The translations under genes and the position numbers were made by a program. From contig WRPF01000018.1 in assembly GCA_009773335.1 (NCBI GenBank), positions 1-48,563 of the forward strand: 48,563 bases of DNA, written 5' to 3'. Shown here piece by piece: positions 7,387 to 15,253 of this stretch (position 1 is its first letter; every line of letters begins with the position of its first letter). Under the pieces are notes generated by a model, which did not search any database, was not told the origin of the DNA, and worked only from the letters and a program-made list of their open reading frames with translations. This stretch comes from Caulobacteraceae bacterium (GTDB taxonomy: Bacteria; Pseudomonadota; Alphaproteobacteria; Caulobacterales; Aquidulcibacteraceae).

Positions 7387-7857
7387 CTAGGGCGCGCTCC
7401 ACGGCGCCGCCGCAACGCCATCCGTCACGCCCAGCCGCACGAGCGCTTCTTGTCGCGCCTCGACCGCGAGCGCGCGCGCACCGCGTTCGCCGTGGATGCG
7501 GGTGGAAAACTTTTTCGCGCGACGACCTGCGCCGGGCTCATCCCAAAACGCTGTCCAGTATGGGTGGCGACCGGTCTTGGGTGCATAACGCGCAACACCA
7601 GGAACGCCAGACTTCGTATTGCGCCGCACGACAATGCGTCGGTGCGCCTCACGGGCGTCGCAGGCGACCGGATCAAGCGTCTCGTCGCGCCACGCGCGGG
7701 CCGCCACGAGGCTTTTTCGCTTTCCGCCATGCACGCTGTCGCTGAACATCCGGCTGGTCGTCTTCCCGCGGCGGATCAGGCGCACGATCCAGTAATCGCC
7801 GCCGCGTCCGTGATCTTCGACCCGGCAGATGTGAAGGTTGCGTCTCTTCGAGGTCAT
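7387..7857 (-). CDS. AP2/ERF-domain protein, probably with two tandem AP2-like units
   Basis: AP2 domains bind DNA. In bacteria and phages they occur mostly in mobile-element and homing-endonuclease proteins. The second half of this 156-residue protein (about residues 79-142) follows the AP2 pattern: NTKSGVPGVARY, then YWTAFWDEPGAGRRAKKFS, then a helix rich in Ala and Arg. The first half (about residues 8-58) repeats the layout more weakly: HICRVEDHGRGGDYWIVRL, RMFSDSVHGGKRKS and an Ala/Arg helix. There is no nuclease motif. It is the first gene of a minus-strand run leading to a thermonuclease, and is divergent from an exonuclease gene 150 bases away. Confidence 0.75.
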   Translation of the reverse strand: MTSKRRNLHICRVEDHGRGGDYWIVRLIRRGKTTSRMFSDSVHGGKRKSLVAARAWRDETLDPVACDAREAHRRIVVRRNTKSGVPGVARYAPKTGRHPYWTAFWDEPGAGRRAKKFSTRIHGERGARALAVEARQEALVRLGVTDGVAAAPWSAP

Positions 7858-8006
7858 GGCTTCGTGGTCATGGCGGGCGGGCTCCTGTCACCACCTTACC
7901 GACGCGGCGTCCTTCGTGCCAACGGGGCGCGTCGCGCGCCCGAATTTGGAATGGGCGCGCGACTTGCGCGGCTGCCCGTGGACGCCCGTCGTGCTAGACT
8001 GAAACG

Positions 8007-8918
8007 ATGGATCTGAAGGAAGCAGAGCGGCAGCTCGACGCCAGCGCGGACCACCGCGTGCTCAGGCGCATTCCGCCCGTGACCCAGTGGGCGTTTCCGG
8101 TCGCCGGCGAGACGACGCGACGGGCGCTCTTCATCGATGTGGAGACGACAGGCCTCAGCCTCGAAACGGACGAGGTCATCGAACTCGCCCTCCTGCCCTT
8201 CGAATACGATCCGCGCGCAGGCGTCGTCACTGCGGTCTTCGAGAGCGCGGCGTTCACCGGTTTCCGCCAGCCGGGCTTTCCCATTCCGGACTCCAGCACG
8301 CGCATTCACGGCATCTCGGACAAGGACGTCGCAGGCGCAACCATCGACGCCGTCCATGTCGAACGCCTTGTGCGCGACGCCCAGCTCATCGTCGCCCACA
8401 ACGCCGCCTTCGACAGGCCGATGGTGGAAAAGCACTGGCCGGTCTTCTCCCACAGAAGCTGGGCGTGTTCGCTCAATGACGTCTCCTGGCGCGATGAGGG
8501 GTTCGGCGCGGGCAAGCTGGACTACATCCTGACGTCGCTCGGGTGGTTCTACGACAGCCACCGTGCGCTCGCCGATGCGCTTGCAGGCGCATTCCTGCTC
8601 ACCCGCACTTTGCCCGTTTCGAATCGGTCTGTGCTTGCCGCGCTCCTGGAGAGTGCGCGTCGCCCGTTGAAGGCCGTACGCGCGGAGGGCGCAGCCTTCG
8701 AAAAGCGCGATGCGCTTCGACAGCGCGGCTATCGATGGGACACCGGCGACGGCGACAGACGTGCGAAGGCCTGGTGGATCATGACTCCGGATCCGGACGC
8801 AGAGATCGCCTGGCTCAATCGCGAAATTTATGCGTCGCCGCGTGCGCCGCCGGTGGTCGATATGCCGGCGACACTTCGATACTCCGGGCGGATTTGGGAC
8901 ACTGACATCGGCGCGTGA
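8007..8918 (+). CDS. DnaQ-like (DEDDh) 3'-5' exonuclease
   Basis: The N-terminal 190 residues are a DEDDh exonuclease domain as in DNA polymerase III epsilon. Motif I is FIDVETTG (Asp44, Glu46), motif II AHNAAFD, and the last motif HRALADA carries the catalytic His and Asp. These enzymes remove nucleotides from 3' ends using two metal ions. The C-terminal 110 residues (from about 195) are not recognised. They contain a Trp-rich part (RAKAWWIMTPD) and may bind a partner or DNA. It is not a fusion to a polymerase and is unlike the short chromosomal DnaQ, which points to an accessory repair role. The gene stands divergent from the AP2/nuclease operon. Confidence 0.85.
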   Translation: MDLKEAERQLDASADHRVLRRIPPVTQWAFPVAGETTRRALFIDVETTGLSLETDEVIELALLPFEYDPRAGVVTAVFESAAFTGFRQPGFPIPDSSTRIHGISDKDVAGATIDAVHVERLVRDAQLIVAHNAAFDRPMVEKHWPVFSHRSWACSLNDVSWRDEGFGAGKLDYILTSLGWFYDSHRALADALAGAFLLTRTLPVSNRSVLAALLESARRPLKAVRAEGAAFEKRDALRQRGYRWDTGDGDRRAKAWWIMTPDPDAEIAWLNREIYASPRAPPVVDMPATLRYSGRIWDTDIGA

Positions 8919-9138
8919 CGTGCGCTGCGCCGATCGGGCTCCACCCGCCCGAGGGCGCATGCAGCGCGATGATCGCTTTATCGATGGACCGCTGCGTCAC
9001 GTCTCCGGCCTCCGGCCGAATTCGGCGTCCCACCTGAACTGGAGGTTTTGCGGGTGCGCGCGTCTTGGACGAACACCGCCGCCCCACGCCTTCAATGTAG
9101 GCTTGACGAGCGAGAACATATAGTGAACCTTCCATCGC

Positions 9139-9432
9139 ATGATGACGCTCTTTCAGGTCGAGATCCTGCCGCCGCCCGGCGGTGAAGGCGAAGACGCCGA
9201 GCCGGTGCACGCCGAGGTGATGCGCGCGGGCCCCGCCATCCGTGCGCCTTTCGAAGGGGATCATTTCACGGTGCGCGACGATTGGGGACGCACGCACTCC
9301 GGCGTCATCCAGACGGTGGAGGATCTGGGCGTCACGAACGGCGCGGACTTGCTGGGCGAGGAGCGCGCGCGTGCGGAAAAAGCCACGGTGCTTCGCATTG
9401 TCCGACTGACGATCGCGCCACGCGCTGCATGA
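9139..9432 (+). CDS. Hypothetical protein, 97 aa
   Basis: Not recognised. The product is acidic, without signal peptide or membrane segment. A compact middle part (FTVRDDWGRTHSGVIQTVEDL) suggests a small beta-barrel-like fold. It is followed 33 bases later by a zinc-ribbon-like gene on the same strand. The ATG lies in a weak ribosome-binding context, so the start may be off by a codon (a second ATG follows at once). Confidence 0.55.
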   Translation: MMTLFQVEILPPPGGEGEDAEPVHAEVMRAGPAIRAPFEGDHFTVRDDWGRTHSGVIQTVEDLGVTNGADLLGEERARAEKATVLRIVRLTIAPRAA

Positions 9433-9465
9433 CATCGCTGGCCGGTCGCGTGGCGCCTTCACCTC

Positions 9466-9774
9466 ATGGTCGCTCCCTTGCCCCTCAGCGAGGCGCCGCT
9501 GCGCTTCGGCGACGCGCCGCCGTCGCGCGGGTTCGTGTTTGTTTGCCGGCACTGCGGACGGCCGCATCCGGTTCATCGTGACGCCGCGCTGTACGCCTGG
9601 GGGGTGCTCGGGCGCGTCCAGGAGGCAGGCGCGCGCCTACGTTGCCGAAACTGCGGAAAGCGCGGCATGCGCGGCCATCTCGCGCCCGCACGCGCAGCCA
9701 TGGGATCGCAGGACGACCTCACAGTGCTTGTGGGCAGACTTTACGCTTTGAAGCCAGGCGGTACGGTGACGTGA
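9466..9774 (+). CDS. Small zinc-ribbon-like protein, 102 aa
   Basis: The protein carries two Cys pairs, CRHCGR at about residue 27 and CRNCGKRG at about residue 60, which could bind one zinc ion as a ribbon. The Arg/Lys residues around them would suit nucleic-acid binding, but that is inference. No known family name can be given. It stands in a row of small same-strand genes leading to the SRAP gene, so it probably belongs to the same mobile-element cargo. Confidence 0.6.
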   Translation: MVAPLPLSEAPLRFGDAPPSRGFVFVCRHCGRPHPVHRDAALYAWGVLGRVQEAGARLRCRNCGKRGMRGHLAPARAAMGSQDDLTVLVGRLYALKPGGTVT

Positions 9775-9824
9775 TGCGAAAGCGCCATCTGCGGCGTTTG
9801 ACGCCGAACTGAGCCGGAGAAATC

Positions 9825-10043
9825 GTGACCGCCGCAAGCACCGTCAGCGCCCTGCGCGCCGCCCTGTCGGGGCCCCACCACGAGATGCCCGGCGCAATCG
9901 ACGGTCAGGGCCCCTTCGAAACCGTCGTGAAAGGTGGGGCGCGCGCCGACGCAGTGCGGCGCAACGGGATCATCGCGGACGGCGCGGAAGACTTCCGGCC
10001 TGCGCATGCACGCTGGCTGCTCGAGACAGCGCGAGAAGTCTGA
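9825..10043 (+). CDS. Hypothetical protein, 72 aa, coupled to the SRAP gene
   Basis: The GTG start follows GGAGAAATC, and the TGA overlaps the ATG of the next gene (TGATG), so the two are probably translated together. The protein is not recognised. It has a short Ala-rich helix at the N-terminus, a Gly/Pro-rich middle and a helical end (HARWLLETARE). Coupling to an SRAP DNA-protein crosslink sensor suggests a helper role, but nothing in the sequence shows one. Confidence 0.6.
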   Translation: MTAASTVSALRAALSGPHHEMPGAIDGQGPFETVVKGGARADAVRRNGIIADGAEDFRPAHARWLLETAREV

Positions 10044-10675
10044 TGTGCAACCGCTACCGCAACGCCGTGCGCAAGGCAGGCCTTGAATTCGAGGAGTGGG
10101 GGTTCGAGGAGTTCAGCCAGGCGCGCATCAAGCTCCGCCTCTCCGATCGTCTCGATGCGGTGCACGAAGACGTCTATCCGGATCGCCTCGCCATGACTGC
10201 ACGCCTCGACGACAATGGCGTGCTTGCGCCAGATGTGATGCGCTGGGGCTTTCCGAAGGTGAAATCGAGTTACGTGACCAATGTGCGCAACGTCACTTCG
10301 AGCTACTGGAAGCCCTGGCTCAAAACCGAATATCGTTGTCTCGTCCCGGTCACGGCGTTCGCGGAATTTTCCTTCATCGAGCCAAAGGGCAATCGCTGGT
10401 TCGAGCGCACGGATGCAAAGACGATGTGCTTTGCCGGCATCTGGCGTCCCTGGACAGGAGAGCGCGGCACGAAGGCCGATCCGGTTGTGGGCGAGCACTT
10501 GCTCTTTTCGTTTCTCACCACGCGCCCGAACGCGGTCGTGGCGCCCTGGCATGAAAAGGCGATGCCCGTCGTGCTTGAACGCGACGACTGGGATCTTTGG
10601 CTCACGGGATCGGTGGAAGAGGCATTGGCGATGCAGCGCCCTGCGACGGACGTGACGCTTCGCCTTTCGTCGTGA
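10043..10675 (+). CDS. SOS response-associated peptidase (SRAP/YedK/HMCES family)
   Basis: SRAP proteins form a covalent thiazolidine crosslink through Cys2 with abasic sites in single-stranded DNA and so protect them. The family residues are visible: Cys2 exposed after Met removal (MCNRY), Asn80 with Arg82 (VTNVRN), Glu108 (AFAEFSF) and His170 (PWHEKAMPVVL). The length of 210 residues is usual for the bacterial family. Mobile elements often carry such copies. Its start overlaps the stop of a 72-residue ORF. Confidence 0.88.
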   Translation: MCNRYRNAVRKAGLEFEEWGFEEFSQARIKLRLSDRLDAVHEDVYPDRLAMTARLDDNGVLAPDVMRWGFPKVKSSYVTNVRNVTSSYWKPWLKTEYRCLVPVTAFAEFSFIEPKGNRWFERTDAKTMCFAGIWRPWTGERGTKADPVVGEHLLFSFLTTRPNAVVAPWHEKAMPVVLERDDWDLWLTGSVEEALAMQRPATDVTLRLSS

Positions 10676-10842
10676 CCGCCAGTCTTCCGCATCGCTTTCG
10701 AGGCGCGGATATGACCGGTCACGCAGGCCCGGAGGCGATCATCGAGGAGCGACCTCAGGTGCGCGCCCTTGAGCCTGCGCCGCATTTCCCGGACAATGCT
10801 GGAGCCCTGTGAGATCGGGGATGATTTCAAGGGCGAGCGTCC

Positions 10843-12462
10843 ATGGCCAATGATGAGCAAGCCTATGATGTCGTGGTTCTGGGCGCAGGCGTATCTGGCC
10901 TGTACCAGCTCAAACGCAGTCTGGACCTTGATGCGCGCGTGCTCGCTCTGGAGGCCGATACGGATCTCGGCGGCACCTGGTATCGCAACCGCTATCCGGG
11001 CGCGCGCTTCGATTCCGAGAGCTACACTTATGGCTATTCCTTCTCGAAGGAGTTGCTGGATGAATGGCGCTGGACGGAGCGCTTTTCGCCGCAACCCGAA
11101 ACTCTCCGCTATCTGAACTTCGTGGCCGACAAGTTCGACCTGCGCCCCCACATCAGGTTCAATGCGCGCGTCCTGGAGATGAGATGGAATGAAGCGGACG
11201 CACGCTGGGCGATCCGACTTCAGTCCGGCGAGGAGATCGCCACGCGCTTTGTCGTCACCTGTATCGGCGTGCTTTCGAAACCGACGCTGCCAACGTTTGA
11301 GGGCATGGACGATTTCAAGGGCGACGCCTTTCACACCTATTGGTGGCCAAGCGAGCCCGTTCCTCTCGAAGGGCGACGCGTCGGGGTGATCGGCGCAGGC
11401 GCCACGGCGATCCAGGTCATTTCCGAAATCGCGGACAAGGTTGGCTCGCTGACAGTATTCCAGAGACGCCCCAACTGGAGCACGCCGTTGCACAACGCCC
11501 CGATCGCGAACGAGGAGATGGCGGCGATCCGGGCGCGCTACGATGAAATCTTCGCGCGATGCAGCGAGTCGCCGGGCGGATTCGAACACACGCCCGACCG
11601 GCGCGGTTTCTGGACGCTCAGCAAGGACGAACGGACGGCGTTCTGGAACCATCTCTATGAGCAGCCGGGGTTTGCGCTCCTGAACGCCAACTTCGTCGAG
11701 ATCTTCATGGACGAAGAGGCCAACAAGGAGATGTCGGCGTTCGTGGCGGGCAAGATCCGGCAAAGGGTGAAGAATCCCAGGACCGCCGAGAAACTGATCC
11801 CGAAGGATCATGGGTTTGGCATGCAACGCCTTCCCCTTGAGACCAACTATTTCGAAGCCTTCAATCGCGAGAACGTCCGGCTGGTCGATATCTCTGAAAC
11901 GCCGATCACCCGCGTTACGCTTGACGGCATTGAAACTTCAGAGGACCATTTCGATCTCGATCTGATCGTGTACGCCACCGGCTTTGACGCCGTCACGGGC
12001 GGGTTCGACCAGATAGACATTCACGGAACGGACGGCGTTCGCCTCGGAGACAAATGGCGAGATGGACCAAGCACATATCTGGGAGTCATGACGCACGGAT
12101 TCCCGAACCTGCTCATGATCGCCGGACCACAGAGCGTGTCCGGTTCGAGCAACTTCCCCCGGGCGATCGAAACCGGAGTCGACTGGGTCACGCGCCTTCT
12201 CACCCAAGCTCTGGATCGCAAGCTCACCCGCCTGGAGGCGCGGGAAACAGCCGAGCGCGGGTGGTGTGATACCGTGCGCCGCACCCAACACAGGATGTTG
12301 CTCCAGAACGGCAAGGGATGGTTCACCGGCTACAATTCAAACGTCGCCGGCCATGAAGCGGGAAAGCCCAGATACGTCGCCTACTGGGGCGGAGGTCCCA
12401 AGTACGCCGCACAGCTCAGGGACGCAGAGGCCAGCGGCTACAGCGAGATCGACATGGCGTAG
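10843..12462 (+). CDS. Flavin-dependent Baeyer-Villiger monooxygenase
   Basis: The 539-residue protein is a class B flavoprotein monooxygenase, which uses FAD, NADPH and oxygen to turn ketones into esters or lactones. The FAD-binding GAGVSG motif is at residues 14-19. The Baeyer-Villiger fingerprint FxGxxxHxxxWP is complete at residues 158-169, and the NADP-binding GAGATA motif starts at residue 184. The length equals that of cyclohexanone- and phenylacetone-type enzymes. The substrate cannot be told. It stands alone, 167 bases after the SRAP gene, without an obvious partner such as an esterase, which suggests cargo of the putative element. Confidence 0.92.
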   Translation: MANDEQAYDVVVLGAGVSGLYQLKRSLDLDARVLALEADTDLGGTWYRNRYPGARFDSESYTYGYSFSKELLDEWRWTERFSPQPETLRYLNFVADKFDLRPHIRFNARVLEMRWNEADARWAIRLQSGEEIATRFVVTCIGVLSKPTLPTFEGMDDFKGDAFHTYWWPSEPVPLEGRRVGVIGAGATAIQVISEIADKVGSLTVFQRRPNWSTPLHNAPIANEEMAAIRARYDEIFARCSESPGGFEHTPDRRGFWTLSKDERTAFWNHLYEQPGFALLNANFVEIFMDEEANKEMSAFVAGKIRQRVKNPRTAEKLIPKDHGFGMQRLPLETNYFEAFNRENVRLVDISETPITRVTLDGIETSEDHFDLDLIVYATGFDAVTGGFDQIDIHGTDGVRLGDKWRDGPSTYLGVMTHGFPNLLMIAGPQSVSGSSNFPRAIETGVDWVTRLLTQALDRKLTRLEARETAERGWCDTVRRTQHRMLLQNGKGWFTGYNSNVAGHEAGKPRYVAYWGGGPKYAAQLRDAEASGYSEIDMA

Positions 12463-12744
12463 TCAGTTTACCTCACGGAGGGACTGGCGCGGAGCGGGTC
12501 GCACCCATCGGGCCAAGGACCGCCACAGGCCACGCGGTCGCCAACTGACTGGATATCGCCCCTTCCATGCCGCTTGACCCCTGACGGTGACATCCGGGGC
12601 GACCGACAAGAGTCCGCCCGCAGGCGGACATTCCCCGGCCCGAGCAGCACCGGAAGCTATTCGCCGGAGAGTGACGCTCGCAACCCTTGCGGGGCCACCT
12701 CAAGTTCGGTTGTCTCCAAGGTTCCCGGGGCGGTTCACAACCCT

Positions 12745-13395
12745 TCAATTCGAGCGATCTAGTTTGGCGAATTTAATTCCGGTCAGGTTCGCCGTCTTGA
12801 TGGCTTCCATGAGCGCGGTTGTACACAAAACGCGTGTGGGCGCGCGCGCCAGGCGGAACAGTGTTGCATCAGGCCGCAAGTCCGACCTAATCACCAGTTT
12901 CTTGCTGACAATGTCGTAGGTGCGAAGATTTCCCCACTTCGACCAAGTGATCTCAGACGCCGACTCGTCGATGCAATCTTCGAAACGGACTACATCGCAG
13001 TACCAGTAAGTGAGTAGGATCTCTGCTGATCCAGGACTCTGCTCAACGACGTTCACCGACATGACGTCGAAATCGCCTTCAGCATGGACTTTCAGGAGCT
13101 CCAATGCACGTTGAGAGATGCACCAGAATGGACCGATCTCCTCAAAGTCACGCAGCGGCAGTTGCTTTTTGGGATTGTATCGAAGCGACCCAGGCGACAA
13201 TGCTCGCGGAAAGCCGGAACCAATGTCGAGCGCGCCGCCTACTCTCTCCACCATAAATGGTGGCGGGAACGGGCCAAGTTGGCCGAACATTCTCATCCCG
13301 CCTTCCCAATCATACTCGCCGATAGCGCGCATGCCGTACGGGCCGACTTTTACTTCGACATATCTTGTTGAGCGCGTTGATCGTTGTCCGATCAT
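12745..13395 (-). CDS. Imm11 (DUF1629)-like immunity protein
   Basis: The 216-residue protein resembles the Imm11/DUF1629 family of polymorphic-toxin immunity proteins. It has a variable N-terminal half and a C-terminal domain ending in a helix and strand, ALMEAIKTANLTGIKFAKL, which is the usual end of that family. Base composition is slightly less GC-rich than that of the neighbours. No toxin gene is next to it. Its ATG overlaps the TGA of a truncated HlyD-like frame on the same strand, so it once formed an operon with a type I secretion adaptor. The family assignment rests mainly on the C-terminal pattern. Confidence 0.6.
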   Translation of the reverse strand: MIGQRSTRSTRYVEVKVGPYGMRAIGEYDWEGGMRMFGQLGPFPPPFMVERVGGALDIGSGFPRALSPGSLRYNPKKQLPLRDFEEIGPFWCISQRALELLKVHAEGDFDVMSVNVVEQSPGSAEILLTYWYCDVVRFEDCIDESASEITWSKWGNLRTYDIVSKKLVIRSDLRPDATLFRLARAPTRVLCTTALMEAIKTANLTGIKFAKLDRSN

Positions 13396-13484
13396 TTTTC
13401 CCTCCCCGCCTCATTGACCCGTTTCGCCAGCGGTGAGAGCAAGAACTCGATCACGCGCCGTTGTCCCGCCGGGTTACGACGAAG
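13392..13484 (-). pseudogene. Remnant of a HlyD-family type I secretion adaptor (C-terminal end)
   Basis: The minus-strand frame ending at 13392 encodes GQRRVIEFLLSPLAKRVNE, followed by AGREK and a stop. HlyD adaptors end in this way, for example YLLSPL followed by a Glu-rich helix and RER. The frame is closed by a TAA about 45 codons upstream of the stop, so the rest of the gene is gone. The stop overlaps the start of the Imm11-like gene as ATGA. Confidence 0.5.
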
Positions 13485-13702
13485 CGGAGGTGCAACAGAT
13501 GCGACATCCAGCCCCCGCGTACATTATTTCTACGAGCGTACGCGAAATATCGAATGGCTGGATAGGGCCAGCTCGCGCCCGTTCCCGTACTTTTCCCGAG
13601 TGGCTTACCCCGCCGATTGTAGCCGTTCGGCCTCGTCGCGATCCAGCCCTAGCCTTCTTCCCCCCTCCTGCACCCCGCAGGACGGCCAGCAGAAGGCTCA
13701 CC

Positions 13703-14266
13703 ATGATGACATTCGAACTGGCGGCCGAAACGCCCCGCCGCTCCACTGGCGGTGGTCGCCGCCGCATCACCGGCGGCAAACTCACCGGGCAAAAGCCTGC
13801 CCTCAAGATGAAGGAGGTCTGGTCAATTCGAGCACGTCTTGAGCTCCGACGACGGGTGCGGGATCTCGCCCTCTTCAATCTCGCAATCGACAGCAAGCTT
13901 CGCGGCTGCGACCTGGTCAGGCTGCGCGTGGAAGACGTCTGGGCGGGCGGCGAAGCCAAGTCTCGGGGCATCATCGTTCAGAAGAAGACGGGTCGCCCTG
14001 TCCAGTTCGAGATCACGGAGCAGACGAGGATCGCGGTCGGTGGCCTGATCCGGCGGTACGGCCTGGTGGCAGGAGATTTCCTGTTTCCGAGCCGCCTCGC
14101 GGAGTCGCCGCATCTCTCGACCCGGCAATACGCCCGTATCGTGCAGGGCTGGGTCGCATCGATCGGTCTGAACCCGGCGACCTACGGCACCCACTCCCTC
14201 CGACGCACGAAGGCCGCGCTCATCTATCGGAAGACGGGCAACCTCCGGGCCGTGCAGCTCCTCCTC
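13703..14266 (+). pseudogene. Tyrosine recombinase/integrase, 3' end lost
   Basis: From the ATG the translation follows a short alphaproteobacterial phage-type integrase family, including DSKLRGCDLVRLRVEDV with the first catalytic Arg, the IVQKKTGRPVQFEI strand with the catalytic Lys, and HSLRRTKA with His-x-x-Arg. Similarity stops after GNLRAVQLLL. The expected Gly-His and the catalytic Tyr segment (about 20-30 residues) are missing, and a foreign tail is read instead. Without the Tyr it cannot recombine DNA. The break coincides with the end of a second truncated recombinase on the other strand. The 220 bases before the ATG hold no gene I can see. Confidence 0.75.
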
Positions 14267-14305
14267 AGAACAACGACATACCGCCCGCAACCAGCGCGGC
14301 GCGAT

Positions 14306-15043
14306 GGAATGCCTGAGCGTGTGCAACGTCACGTGCTTGTCGATGCGCGCCTCGCGCGCCGCGGCCACGCAGGACCGCGAGAACTGCCGCGGCGTGATAT
14401 GCCGCATCACGCCGCATGGGCTCGGAAACAGCCACACTGGTGACCGGCACGTACGCCACCAGTCGCGCAGCAACGTCAGCAGCGCGGGCGACAGCTTGGC
14501 GAAACGGTCCTTGGAGCCTTTGCCCTGCTCCACTCGGATCGCCATCTGCGCGGCATCTATGTCGTGCACTTTCAGCTGCACCACCTCGGCGGCCCGCAGA
14601 CCTGCACCATAGGCGACGCTCAGCGCCGCACGGTATTTGAGCCCGGGTGCGGCGGCGATGAGCCGCGCCACCTCATCAGGTGTCAGTACGGTCGGAATAC
14701 GCTTGGCCTCGGAGATCACCGGCACACGCTCGACGCCGAACGGTTTGGCAAGGGTCACACGCAGGAAGAACCGGAGCGCCACCGAGCACTGATTGATCGA
14801 CGAAACGCCGACCCCATTGCGCTGAAGGTGCAGCAGATAGTCGCGCGCGTCATCGACCGTCACGTCCGCTGGCGACTTTCCCGCGAACGCAATGCAGGTC
14901 CGAATGTAGCGCGTGTAGTTTCTCTGGGTGCCCACACTGAAACCGCGCAAGGCCATATCGTCGATCAGTCGCTGGCGAACCGGATGAACACGCGGCGGCG
15001 GTGGAGGAGGTGGAATGGGGATAAGGCTGGTCGCGTCGGCCAT
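14306..15043 (-). pseudogene. IS91-type tyrosine recombinase, 3' end lost
   Basis: The ATG follows GGGAGG. The protein begins with a Pro-rich stretch, then a SAM-like core-binding domain (DMALRGFSVGTQRNYTRYI) and the catalytic domain up to HTLRHS. First Arg (AGLRAAEVV), Lys (QGKGSKDR) and His-x-x-Arg-His are present. After that the frame continues into the opposite integrase and shows no further similarity, so the Gly-His and Tyr part is lost. Recombinases of this type accompany IS91-like transposases, but no transposase is found here. Upstream, at 15,134-15,147, lies a small CCCGC-GCTA-GCGGG hairpin. Confidence 0.75.
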
Positions 15044-15253
15044 GTCGGCCTCCCGTCTCGGGCGCGGACTGGCCAATCCAGGCGCTGCCCGCAGACAGCA
15101 GGCGCTGCCGGACGAGGAGCGCAAATCGTGCAGGACTATCGTCCCGCGCTAGCGGGTTAGTGCAATGCCCCACAACGGAAGGCCGGCTGCAGACGAGACT
15201 CTCGCTCCGGGCGCCGGTAGAGGCGCACGCTCCGAGCTTCGCGTCGACACCGA

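Noticed and set aside
9103-9124. TTGACG and TATAGT before the 97-residue hypothetical gene as a promoter
   Set aside because: The spacing of 10 bases is too short for sigma70 recognition.
12612-12629. Hairpin GTCCGCC-CGCA-GGCGGAC downstream of the monooxygenase gene
   Set aside because: It is not followed by a T-run and lies 150 bases from the stop codon; too weak to call a terminator. The 282-base gap around it shows no gene.
14265-14459. Minus-strand ORF of 64 codons at the recombinase junction
   Set aside because: It lies out of frame within the truncated IS91-type recombinase and shows no similarity; it is a shadow.
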